A DNA stretch of 18,385 nt, from NCBI GenBank assembly GCA_040268355.1, contig JAWRIT010000086.1:1-18385 (forward strand). Direction: 5' to 3'. This document shows, in pieces, positions 6,621 through 13,369 of this stretch (its first letter is position 1; each line of letters starts with the position of its first letter). Under the pieces are notes generated by a model. That model ran no database searches. It was not told the DNA's origin and worked only from the letters and a program-made list of their open reading frames with translations. The DNA comes from UBA1367 sp040268355 (GTDB lineage: Bacteria > Actinomycetota > Coriobacteriia > Coriobacteriales > Atopobiaceae). A program made the translations under genes and the position numbers.

Positions 6621-7460
6621 TTAGCGCACTTCGACGGTCGTGAACCCGGCGTTGCGGGCGATCGCCGCAAGCTCCTCCATGCGCTCGTCGGTGGGGGAGG
6701 CGGCGTCCGCGAGCTCCCCGACCACGCCGAAGCGCCGGAACCGGATGAGCTTGAGCTTGGTGTGCGCCACCCTCGCGCCCAAGGTCCCCGCGATGCCCGC
6801 GATGGTGGCCTCGGGGTCGTTCCAGGAGGGAACCACCACGATGCGTAGCTCCTCGAGCTTGTCGCGCTCGGCCAGCAGGGCGAGGTTGCGCCGCACGACG
6901 GAGACGTCACCGCCGCACAGGCGCCCAAAGACCTCCGGATCCCATGCCTTGACGTCGAGCATCACCCCATCGGTTACGGCGAGCAGGTCGTCGCGCCCGG
7001 TGAAGTCCACGCACCCATTGGTGTCGACGAGCGTGCCCAGGCCGGCCTCATGGCAGCGGGAGAACAGCTCGCAGAGCCAGTCGGCGTGCAGCATGCACTC
7101 GCCGCCCGAGACCGTGACGCCCCGTATGAAGGGCTGGTACGAGCGGACGATCGCGGCGACGTCGTCCGCGCCCATCCAGCGGATCTTGGGGCTCGAACGA
7201 TGCGGGCACACCCGGATGCAGGTGTCGCACTGCACACAGGCGTCCTCGTCCCACACGACCCGCCCCTCCACGCTCGAGAGCGCGCCGGCAGGGCAGTGCT
7301 CCACGCAGACGCCGCAGTGCACGCAGAGCCGCTGCGTCTCGGGGTTGTGGCAGTAGACGCAGGCGATGTTGCAGCCCTGCAGGAACACCGAGCAGCGCGA
7401 CCCGGGCCCATCGACCAGCGAGAAGGGAATGATCCGGTTGACCGGTGCCGTGCGCGACAT
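6621..7460 (-). CDS. yjjW: YjjW-family glycyl radical enzyme activase (radical SAM)
   Basis: This 279-aa radical SAM protein should generate the glycyl radical on the YjjI-type enzyme encoded just upstream, using S-adenosylmethionine and a [4Fe-4S] cluster. The radical SAM CxxxCxxC motif is C30/C34/C37 (GCNIACVYCHNP). Two ferredoxin-like four-cysteine clusters follow at C46-C56 and C75-C85, each ending in CP, the usual insertion in glycyl radical activases. GGE (119-121) contributes to SAM binding. The frame extends 22 codons upstream into yjjI. I chose the ATG at 7460, four bases after the yjjI stop, because the extra residues look unlike the family and spacing favours coupling. The ribosome binding site is weak (GGGA, about nine bases away), consistent with translation coupled to yjjI. 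Length is close to E. coli YjjW (about 287 aa). Confidence 0.9.
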   Translation of the reverse strand: MSRTAPVNRIIPFSLVDGPGSRCSVFLQGCNIACVYCHNPETQRLCVHCGVCVEHCPAGALSSVEGRVVWDEDACVQCDTCIRVCPHRSSPKIRWMGADDVAAIVRSYQPFIRGVTVSGGECMLHADWLCELFSRCHEAGLGTLVDTNGCVDFTGRDDLLAVTDGVMLDVKAWDPEVFGRLCGGDVSVVRRNLALLAERDKLEELRIVVVPSWNDPEATIAGIAGTLGARVAHTKLKLIRFRRFGVVGELADAASPTDERMEELAAIARNAGFTTVEVR

Positions 7461-7464
7461 GGAG

Positions 7465-8979
7465 CTATCCCAGTCGCACCCTACGGTCGGCAAGGTCGTT
7501 GGCCCGCCAGTTGCCCTCGCCGTCATGGCTCGTGTCGGCCAGCACCGCCTCCCCGCGGGCGAACTTCTCCATCTCGGAGCGCTTTACGAGAAAGCCCGTG
7601 ATGCGCACGAGGTCGGAGTCGCTCGGGTAGAACGAGAGGTACTTGTCATCGACCGCGAAGGCCCCCTTGACCACGTCGAGCAGGGCGTCCACGTTCTGTG
7701 TGGCCGTAGGTTCCACGGGGAAGATGTCGCTCACGCCTGCGGTGAAGAAGCGATGCATGCGCGCGCTGTGGCGGATGTGGTCGAAGAAGACCTCGGGCTC
7801 GGACCCCACGCGGATGCGCACGCCGGGCGTCGAGCCCGTCTGGTCGCCGAAGCCCGCCTGCGCGTGCAGCATGAAGCGATCGCCGCCCACCTCGGACCAG
7901 ACGGCAGGAAAGGCCGAGACCTGCGCCTCGACGCGCTGCATGATCTGGTCCGCCAGCTCGTTGGCTTCCGGGTCGCTGCCGTAGACGTGACCTTTGCCCA
8001 GCAGCTTCTCGACGCACTCGTGCATGCCGATGACGCCGAACATCCCGCAGAAGCGCTCGCGCTCGATGAGCCCCTCGTGCACCAGAAAGGACGTCTGGAA
8101 GAAGTGCGAGTCCTCTACCAGGAAGCTGATCCGCGCGTTCATGTACTCGAGCAGGGCGCCCGTGGCGGAGGGCAAAAGCTCGTCCATGAAGTGGTCGACG
8201 CTCGTCGCCAGGTCGGCCAGCTGCGAGAGCTTCACGCGGTCCAGGCAGTAGGCGCCGCCGCGCACGGGCAGCACGTTGTAGCAGGAGACCACCGTGTAGC
8301 TGTCCTTGGGCCCGTCCGCCGCCAGTGGGTAGGTGCCGCGCAGCAGACGGTCGTTGGCGTAGGCGGGGTTGGCGCAGGCCATGGAGGTCGCAAGCGCCAG
8401 CCGCGCGAAGTCGTCGGGCGTGATGGCCGGGTCGTACTTGAGCGTGAAGTTGGGCACGGCGTTGTTCACCTCTGCCTCGGCCGTGAGCAGGAGGCGCCCG
8501 GCACGGGTGTCTTCGGGCCCGAGGTTGGCGTGGCAGTAGCCGGAGGCCACCGTGCGGTCGATGTAGTTCAGGAAGCGCTTGAGGCGTGGCAGGACCTCGT
8601 CGTCGGAGAGCTCTCCCAAGAAGGGGTCGATCACCCGATCAAGCTGGCCCACATACACGGGACGCCCGGTGACCGACGGCACGTTCTGGTAGAGGATCTG
8701 CAGGTTCATGAGCAGGTCGTCGAGGTTTTCCGGGGCGTCGAGCCGAAGGAAGTCGGACCCTTGGCGGCTGAAGCGCTCCATGTCGCAGCAGATGTAGCGC
8801 GGGCGGTACGGGGCGTTGCCCTCGTGCATGTCGCAGATGGCGTCGCGTTCGAAGAACCAATCGAACTCGGGGGTGGTGGGGATGGGACGCTCGCGGTTCT
8901 CGGCCGCCTGGGCCAGATGGATGAGCTTCTGCCCGTAGGTGAGGTTGGATGCCGTGATGATGTCCATGAACTCGCTCAT
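7465..8979 (-). CDS. yjjI: YjjI-family glycyl radical enzyme
   Basis: This 504-aa protein matches the YjjI (DUF3029) family of short glycyl radical enzymes, whose substrate is, as far as I know, unassigned. The C-terminal radical site reads LVRITGFLVKR, with the probable radical glycine at 462. The likely thiyl cysteine is C322 in GMHECVEKL. C322-V-E324 resembles the CxE active-site motif of diol dehydratase and choline lyase type enzymes and lacks the adjacent Cys-Cys of pyruvate formate-lyase, which hints at elimination chemistry. The start at 8979 has GGAGG eight bases upstream, and the longer open frame above it is discarded. The activase gene follows four bases later. The E. coli yjjW-yjjI pair lies beside deoCABD, and this copy is also flanked by nucleoside catabolism genes. 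It is post-translationally activated and oxygen-sensitive by family. Confidence 0.9.
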   Translation of the reverse strand: MSEFMDIITASNLTYGQKLIHLAQAAENRERPIPTTPEFDWFFERDAICDMHEGNAPYRPRYICCDMERFSRQGSDFLRLDAPENLDDLLMNLQILYQNVPSVTGRPVYVGQLDRVIDPFLGELSDDEVLPRLKRFLNYIDRTVASGYCHANLGPEDTRAGRLLLTAEAEVNNAVPNFTLKYDPAITPDDFARLALATSMACANPAYANDRLLRGTYPLAADGPKDSYTVVSCYNVLPVRGGAYCLDRVKLSQLADLATSVDHFMDELLPSATGALLEYMNARISFLVEDSHFFQTSFLVHEGLIERERFCGMFGVIGMHECVEKLLGKGHVYGSDPEANELADQIMQRVEAQVSAFPAVWSEVGGDRFMLHAQAGFGDQTGSTPGVRIRVGSEPEVFFDHIRHSARMHRFFTAGVSDIFPVEPTATQNVDALLDVVKGAFAVDDKYLSFYPSDSDLVRITGFLVKRSEMEKFARGEAVLADTSHDGEGNWRANDLADRRVRLG

Positions 8980-9020
8980 GTTGCGTGCCTCCGATAGGTG
9001 TCGTGCCTCTTGCGACTCCC

Positions 9021-9031
9021 ATGATAGCGCG
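9021..9031 (-). promoter_or_regulatory. Candidate yjjI promoter -10 region shared with deoB
   Basis: On the minus strand this reads CGCGCTATCAT, with TATCAT as a possible -10, 41 bases before the yjjI ATG. The same 11 bases occur upstream of deoB at 11216-11226 with nearly the same distance to the start (45 bases). No strong -35 is visible at 17 bp. If real, yjjI-yjjW has its own promoter in addition to any read-through from psuG. Confidence 0.35.
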
Positions 9032-9052
9032 GACGGGCGACCCAAGGAACAG

Positions 9053-9175
9053 AGGGCGAAAGCGCCCTGTGCGCACGGGCCCCTCCGGTCGAGCCGTAGG
9101 TAAATCCCCAGGTGAGTGGGCGAGGCGACCGACGCCGGTACGGCACTCGGTCGCCTCAGGAGCGCCTCAAGGCGC
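9053..9175 (-). terminator. Hairpin cluster between psuG and yjjI
   Basis: The 242-base gap at 8980-9221 holds no gene but three clear inverted repeats. At 9162-9175, GCGCCT pairs with AGGCGC. At 9122-9157 a perfect 11-bp stem (GAGGCGACCGA/TCGGTCGCCTC) encloses a smaller GCCG/CGGC stem. At 9053-9068, AGGGCG pairs with CGCCCT around a 4-nt loop. None is followed by a T-run on the minus strand, so I read the cluster as a partial terminator, a 3'-end stabiliser for psuG or an attenuator ahead of yjjI. Confidence 0.45.
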
Positions 9176-9221
9176 GTGGGCCTCTTGGCAGCTCCACGCC
9201 ACCGCCTTGGCGTATGGCGTC

Positions 9222-10166
9222 CTACCCCCGAAGCTCGCAGAGCGCCGATGCGATCTGGGCGCCCAGCGCCACGTTGTTGAACACCAGCTGAATGTTCGAG
9301 TCGAGGCTGTCGTTGCCCGTGATCTCGGCGATGCGCGCCAAGAGGAAGGGGGTCGTCTCCTTGCCGTGGATCTGACGCTCGTCGGCCTCCGCGAGCGCCT
9401 GGGCGATGGCGGCGTCGATGGCCTGCTTGTCCATGGAATAGCGCTCGGGGATGGGGTTGGCGACCAGGATGCCGCCGGGATAGGCGAGCTCGCGCTGGGT
9501 CTTGAGGATGGCGGCCAGCTCGGCGGGGGAGTCCACGCGATAGTCCACGGCAAAGCCCGATTGGCGGGTGTAGAACGCCGGCAGCTCCTCGGTGCCATAG
9601 CCCAGGACCGGCACGCCCTTGGTCTCCAGGTACTCCAGCGTGAGGCCGAGGTCGAGGATGGACTTTGCCCCGGCGCATACCACCATGACGGGCGTCTGCG
9701 CCAGCTCCTCGAGGTCGGCCGAGATGTCCATGGTGGTCTCGGCGCCACGGTGGACGCCCCCGATGCCGCCCGTGGCGAAGACGTCGATGCCGGCCAGCGC
9801 CGCCACGATCATCGTCGTGGCCACGGTGGTCGCCCCATCGAGCCCGCGCTCGACCACCACCGGCAGGTCGCGGCGGCTCACCTTGGTGACCTCGTGTCCG
9901 CGGCGACCCAGGTAGTCGATCTCGTCAGACGAGAGGCCCGCGCGGAGCCTGCCGCCGATGACAGCCACGGTCGCAGGGGTGGCGCCGTGCTCCCGCACGA
10001 TGTCCTCGACGCGGCGGGCGGTCTCGACGTTTTGCGGGTAGGGCATGCCGTGGGAGATGATGGTCGACTCCAGGGCCACGACGGGACGGTTGTCCTCTTG
10101 GGCCTTCGCCACCTCAGGGGCAAGGTCGAGGTGGGCGTTCAAGGTCTGTGCGAAGGTGGCGTTCAT
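9222..10166 (-). CDS. psuG: Pseudouridine-5'-phosphate glycosidase
   Basis: This 314-aa enzyme reversibly cleaves the C-C glycosidic bond of pseudouridine-5'-phosphate to uracil and ribose-5-phosphate. It matches the family in length (E. coli PsuG is 312 aa) and landmarks. These are ALESTIISHGMPYPQN with E33, KVSRRD with K95, the ATGGIGGVHRGAETTMDISADL block with D148, and the Schiff-base lysine K168 in VCAGAKSILDLGLTLEYLET. The frame is open further upstream. The ATG at 10166 is chosen for the AGGAG four to five bases before it and for the family start. It follows psuK by 34 bases in the same operon. The ribose-5-phosphate product joins the pool also fed by DeoB. The assignment is secure. 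Confidence 0.95.
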   Translation of the reverse strand: MNATFAQTLNAHLDLAPEVAKAQEDNRPVVALESTIISHGMPYPQNVETARRVEDIVREHGATPATVAVIGGRLRAGLSSDEIDYLGRRGHEVTKVSRRDLPVVVERGLDGATTVATTMIVAALAGIDVFATGGIGGVHRGAETTMDISADLEELAQTPVMVVCAGAKSILDLGLTLEYLETKGVPVLGYGTEELPAFYTRQSGFAVDYRVDSPAELAAILKTQRELAYPGGILVANPIPERYSMDKQAIDAAIAQALAEADERQIHGKETTPFLLARIAEITGNDSLDSNIQLVFNNVALGAQIASALCELRG

Positions 10167-10200
10167 GACTCTCCTGTCTCTCTCGTGGCGCATCCGTCCA

Positions 10201-11133
10201 TCATAGCTGCCGGCCCTGCGCGATGCGCGAGCGCAGGGCGGCCTCACTCATGAGCGGGCTGACGGTCTCGTCGCTCTCGACGGCGATGGCCGAGGCGGCA
10301 AGTCCGGCGCGCCCCATCTGCTCGAGATCGAAGCCTTGCAGATAGGCCCACACGAGCCCCGCCATCATGGCGTCGCCGCCGCCGGTGGTGTTGCGCACCT
10401 GGGCGGCCTTGGGCTCCAGTCGCGTGGTCTTCCCGCGCTGGGCGCACAGCAGCCCGTCCGCGCCCAAAGAGACGAACACCTGCTCGACACCGGACTCGAC
10501 GAGCGCCTGCGCGGCGCGCCAGAGGTCGTCCTCGTCGTCGATCCGCACGCCGCTCAGCGTCTCGGCCTCCAACAGGTTCGGCTTGATCGCGTGCATCGAG
10601 CCCAGCACGGGAGCCAGCCGGTGCGCCTTGACGGTGGAGATGGGATCGCAGAACAGCGGTGCGGACACGTGATGCGCCAGCCACCGGAGCGTCTCGGCCG
10701 GGATGTTGGTGTCGGCCACCACCGCCGCCGCGTCGTTGAGCAGCTGCCACCGTTCGTCCATGCGCTCGGGCGTCAGCTGGTCCATGATGGCCATGTCGTT
10801 GATGGCGAACTGCATCTCGCCGGTCTCGTCGGTCAGATAGAGGTAGGTGGAGGTCGCGCCCCCGGCCACCACGAAGGAGTGCGTCACGTCGACGCCTGCC
10901 GCGCGACAGCCCTCGATGAGGGCGTCTGCCTGCGCGTCCTGTCCAAAGCAGGTGACCAGGCGGACGTCCACGCCAAGCAGCGCCAGGTTGTGCGCGATGT
11001 TGCGGCCCACGCCGCCGGCCGAAAGGCGCACCGTTCCCGCAGTGGAGTCGCGTGGCACCGTCGCCACGTGCGGCCTACCAGCAATGTCCATGTTCGCGCC
11101 CCCGATCACCACCACGTACGGCGTCGTCGCCAT
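10201..11133 (-). CDS. psuK: Pseudouridine kinase (PfkB family)
   Basis: This 310-aa ribokinase-type enzyme should phosphorylate pseudouridine to pseudouridine-5'-phosphate with ATP. PfkB signatures are present: GGANMDIAG at the N terminus, GGVGRNIAHNLALLG from residue 40, and the ATP/anion-hole motif NTTGGGDAMMAG with the catalytic base at D254. The more common form is TGAGD, so the Gly is a mild variant. Specificity is assigned mainly because psuG follows immediately and length matches E. coli PsuK (313 aa). A general sugar or nucleoside kinase is the alternative. The start at 11133 has GAGGAG five bases upstream, and a longer in-frame ATG at 11196 would run into the promoter. It is the first gene of the leftward unit psuK-psuG-yjjI-yjjW. 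Confidence 0.9.
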   Translation of the reverse strand: MATTPYVVVIGGANMDIAGRPHVATVPRDSTAGTVRLSAGGVGRNIAHNLALLGVDVRLVTCFGQDAQADALIEGCRAAGVDVTHSFVVAGGATSTYLYLTDETGEMQFAINDMAIMDQLTPERMDERWQLLNDAAAVVADTNIPAETLRWLAHHVSAPLFCDPISTVKAHRLAPVLGSMHAIKPNLLEAETLSGVRIDDEDDLWRAAQALVESGVEQVFVSLGADGLLCAQRGKTTRLEPKAAQVRNTTGGGDAMMAGLVWAYLQGFDLEQMGRAGLAASAIAVESDETVSPLMSEAALRSRIAQGRQL

Positions 11134-11184
11134 GGCCGCTCCTCTCTGGTCGCATCCCGTCCGCACAGCCATCCACCGACAGCC

Positions 11185-11226
11185 ATGGTAAGACAAGTTT
11201 CCCTCTTGTCACGCTCGCGCTATCAT
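11185..11226. promoter_or_regulatory. Divergent psuK/deoB promoter region with an operator-like inverted repeat
   Basis: For psuK (minus strand), GTGACA at 11207-11212 and TACCAT at 11185-11190 form a -35/-10 pair with 16-bp spacing. For deoB (plus strand), TATCAT at 11221-11226 is a possible -10, with its -35 near 11198-11203. The 19-bp inverted repeat GACAAGTTTCCCTCTTGTC (11192-11210) fills the psuK spacer and overlaps the -35 zone of both promoters. A regulator bound here could control both directions. The regulator is not in the window. Confidence 0.5.
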
Positions 11227-11271
11227 CGCCGTGTTAGACAAAGAAAGCAAATCGGTGAAAGCGAGGCAAGC

Positions 11272-12459
11272 ATGCCCAGACGCGTCTTCGTGATCGTGCT
11301 CGACAGCTTTGGCATTGGGGAGGCGCCCGACGCCTCCGCATGGGGTGACGAGGGCTCCAACACCCTGTGCGCCTGCGCGACGAGCGCGCATTTCGACATT
11401 CCCACCATGACGCGGCTGGGGCTGTGCAACATCGAGGGCGCGCTTGAGTCGGTCTACGAGCACGGGCTCGCGCCCGCGCCCGCGCCGGAGGGCGCCTTCG
11501 CACGGCTGCGCGAGGCGAGCAGGGGCAAGGACAGCACCGTCGGTCACTGGGAGATGGCGGGCGTCGTCAGCCCGCAGCCGTTCCCGACCTACCCGAACGG
11601 GTTTCCCGCCGAGCTCCTCGCCGCCTTCGAGGAGGCGACGGGCCGTCGCACCCTCTGCAACCGGCCCTACTCGGGCACCGACGTCATCCGCGACTTCGGG
11701 CGCGAGCAGGTGGAGACGGGCGGGCTGATCGTCTACACCTCGGCCGACAGCGTCTTTCAAGTCGCCGCGCACGAGGCGGTGGTGCCGCCCGAGCAGCTCT
11801 ACGAGTACTGCCGCATCGCTCGCGCGCAGCTCCAGGGCGAGCACGGCGTGGCGCGCGTGATCGCCCGCCCCTTCGAGGGCCAGTGGCCCTACCAGCGCAC
11901 CGAGCGTCGCCATGACTTCTCGCTTGAGCCCACGGGAACCACGATGCTCGACCGGCTCAAGGAGGAGGGCAAAGACGTGCTCTCGGTGGGCAAGATCTTC
12001 GACCTCTTCGCCGGACGCGGCACCACCGACCACGTCCTCACCACGGGAAACCCCGATGGCATCGAGAAGACCATCGACTGGATGGACCGCGACTTCTGCG
12101 GGCTCTGCTACACCAACCTCGTGGACACCGACATGATCTACGGGCACCGCAACGACGTGGACGGATACGCGAAGGCCATCTCGTACTTCGACGCCCAGCT
12201 GCCCCGCATGCTGGAGCGGCTCCGCCCCGACGACCTGCTCATGATCTCCGCCGACCACGGCTGCGACCCAGTGACCCCCTCGACCGACCACAGCCGCGAG
12301 TACGTGCCGTGGCTCGTGGCGGGCCCGCGCGTGCGGGCGGGAGCGGACCTGGGGACGCTGCCCACCTTCGCCGACCTCGCCGCGACCGTGCTCGACTACC
12401 TGGGAGCGACGCCGCTATCGGCAGGGACGAGCCACCTGTCCCAGATCCTCGACGAGTAA
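11272..12459 (+). CDS. deoB: Phosphopentomutase
   Basis: This 395-aa cytoplasmic alkaline-phosphatase-superfamily enzyme moves phosphate between C1 and C5 of ribose and deoxyribose, linking DeoD to DeoC and the pentose phosphate pathway. Metal ligands are visible in VLDSFGIGEAPDA (D11) and in ISADHGCDPVTPSTDHSREYVP near the C terminus. The phosphorylated threonine is T89 in GKDSTVGHWE. Length matches bacterial DeoB (390-400 aa). The open frame runs 312 codons further upstream antisense to psuK, which is an artefact of GC-rich composition. The ATG at 11272 has GAGG at 11263-11266 and begins with the family MPRRVFVIVLDS. It is the first gene of the rightward nucleoside unit. Confidence 0.97.
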   Translation: MPRRVFVIVLDSFGIGEAPDASAWGDEGSNTLCACATSAHFDIPTMTRLGLCNIEGALESVYEHGLAPAPAPEGAFARLREASRGKDSTVGHWEMAGVVSPQPFPTYPNGFPAELLAAFEEATGRRTLCNRPYSGTDVIRDFGREQVETGGLIVYTSADSVFQVAAHEAVVPPEQLYEYCRIARAQLQGEHGVARVIARPFEGQWPYQRTERRHDFSLEPTGTTMLDRLKEEGKDVLSVGKIFDLFAGRGTTDHVLTTGNPDGIEKTIDWMDRDFCGLCYTNLVDTDMIYGHRNDVDGYAKAISYFDAQLPRMLERLRPDDLLMISADHGCDPVTPSTDHSREYVPWLVAGPRVRAGADLGTLPTFADLAATVLDYLGATPLSAGTSHLSQILDE

Positions 12460-12477
12460 GGCGCTCCGAGAGCGCCT
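12459..12477 (+). terminator. Hairpin immediately after deoB
   Basis: AGGCGCTC and GAGCGCCT form an 8-bp stem with a 3-nt loop starting at the last base of the deoB stop codon. No T-run follows and deoD begins 71 bases later, so it probably tunes rather than stops transcription, or protects the deoB message end. Confidence 0.4.
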
Positions 12478-12548
12478 GATGGAGGCCACGCGCCGTCACG
12501 GCCGGCCTCGATCGCCCTGACAAGACCCCGCAAGAGAGGAGTACCACC

Positions 12549-13268
12549 ATGCCCACCCCGCACAACCAGGCCGCTTCCGGCGACATCGCCAAGATCGTGC
12601 TCATGCCGGGTGACCCCCTGCGTGCCAAGTACGTTGCCGACCACTACCTCACGGACGTGACCTGCTTCAACGAGGTCCGCAACATGTTCGGCTTCACAGG
12701 GACCTATCAAGGCCAGCGCATCTCGGTCATGGGCAGTGGCATGGGCATTCCTTCCATCGCCATCTACTCGTACGAGCTCTACCACAGCTTCGGCGTCGAG
12801 GCGATCATCCGCATCGGCAGCGCGGGAGGCCTGGCCCCGGAGGTCAAGCTGCGTGACGTGCTCATCGGCCAGGGGGCCTGCACCGACTCCAACTTTGCCG
12901 CCCACTACCACCTTCCGGGCACCGTCGCGCCCATCGCCGACTTCGGCCTGCTGCGCCGCGCGGTCGACGAGGCCGAGCGCCAGGGCGCGAGCTACCATGT
13001 CGGCAACCTGCTGTCGTCGGACGTCTTCTACTGCGACCTTGCCGACAACGCCGCCTGGGCGCAGATGGGCGTGCTGGGCGTGGAGATGGAGGCCGCCGGG
13101 CTCTACCTCAACGCGGCTCGGGCCGGCAAGCGGGCGCTGGGCATCATGACGGTCTCCGACCTACCGCTCTCGGGCGAGGAGCTGGACGCCGATGAGCGGC
13201 AGAACGGCTTCACCCAGATGATTGAGATAGCGCTTGCGGTGGCGGCCGCAGAGGCACAAGCGGTATAG
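12549..13268 (+). CDS. deoD: Purine nucleoside phosphorylase, DeoD type
   Basis: This 239-aa hexameric-type enzyme splits purine (deoxy)nucleosides with phosphate into base and (deoxy)ribose-1-phosphate. Active-site residues are in place: H5, G21 and R25 in MPGDPLRAK, R44 in NEVRNMFGF, R88 in RIGSAGG, the EME triad at 179-181, and the catalytic D204 with R217 in VSDLPLSGEELDADER. D204 together with R217 is typical of the high-molecular-mass bacterial enzymes that accept adenosine as well as guanosine and inosine. The start is supported by AGAGGAG seven bases upstream. It sits 89 bases after deoB and 101 bases before the transporter lipoprotein gene, all in one direction. Confidence 0.97.
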   Translation: MPTPHNQAASGDIAKIVLMPGDPLRAKYVADHYLTDVTCFNEVRNMFGFTGTYQGQRISVMGSGMGIPSIAIYSYELYHSFGVEAIIRIGSAGGLAPEVKLRDVLIGQGACTDSNFAAHYHLPGTVAPIADFGLLRRAVDEAERQGASYHVGNLLSSDVFYCDLADNAAWAQMGVLGVEMEAAGLYLNAARAGKRALGIMTVSDLPLSGEELDADERQNGFTQMIEIALAVAAAEAQAV

Positions 13269-13369
13269 TGTTTCTAACAGGTTTCAATTGGGTACGACGG
13301 GGGCGACCCCGTAGGGTTAGGTGACCGGGGGCAAGAGGCCTCTGGCACGTGCGACAAGGGAGAGTGCGT
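13264..13369 (+). promoter_or_regulatory. Structured leader and possible promoter ahead of the nucleoside-binding lipoprotein gene
   Basis: TATAGT at 13264-13269 overlaps the deoD stop and could be a -10, but no matching -35 is evident. In the leader, ACGGGG and CCCCGT (13297-13312) form a 6-bp stem capped by GCGA, a GNRA-type tetraloop. The 10-bp palindrome AGAGGCCTCT follows at 13334-13343 and GCACGTGC shortly after. I do not recognise a known riboswitch class. Confidence 0.35.

Noticed and set aside
5531..6928. A 465-codon minus-strand open frame opposite add and running into the yjjW region
   Set aside because: It is an Arg/Gly/Leu-rich composition artefact antisense to add, and it occupies a different frame from the yjjW coding sequence.
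10336..11271. A 312-codon in-frame upstream extension of deoB
   Set aside because: It overlaps psuK in antisense, crosses the divergent promoter region, and family homology begins at the ATG at 11272, which has its own ribosome binding site.
12518..13358. GACAAG hexamers upstream of deoD and of the lipoprotein gene, matching a half-site of the psuK/deoB repeat
   Set aside because: Both are single half-sites without a CTTGTC partner and lie close to purine-rich ribosome binding sites, so a shared operator is not supported.
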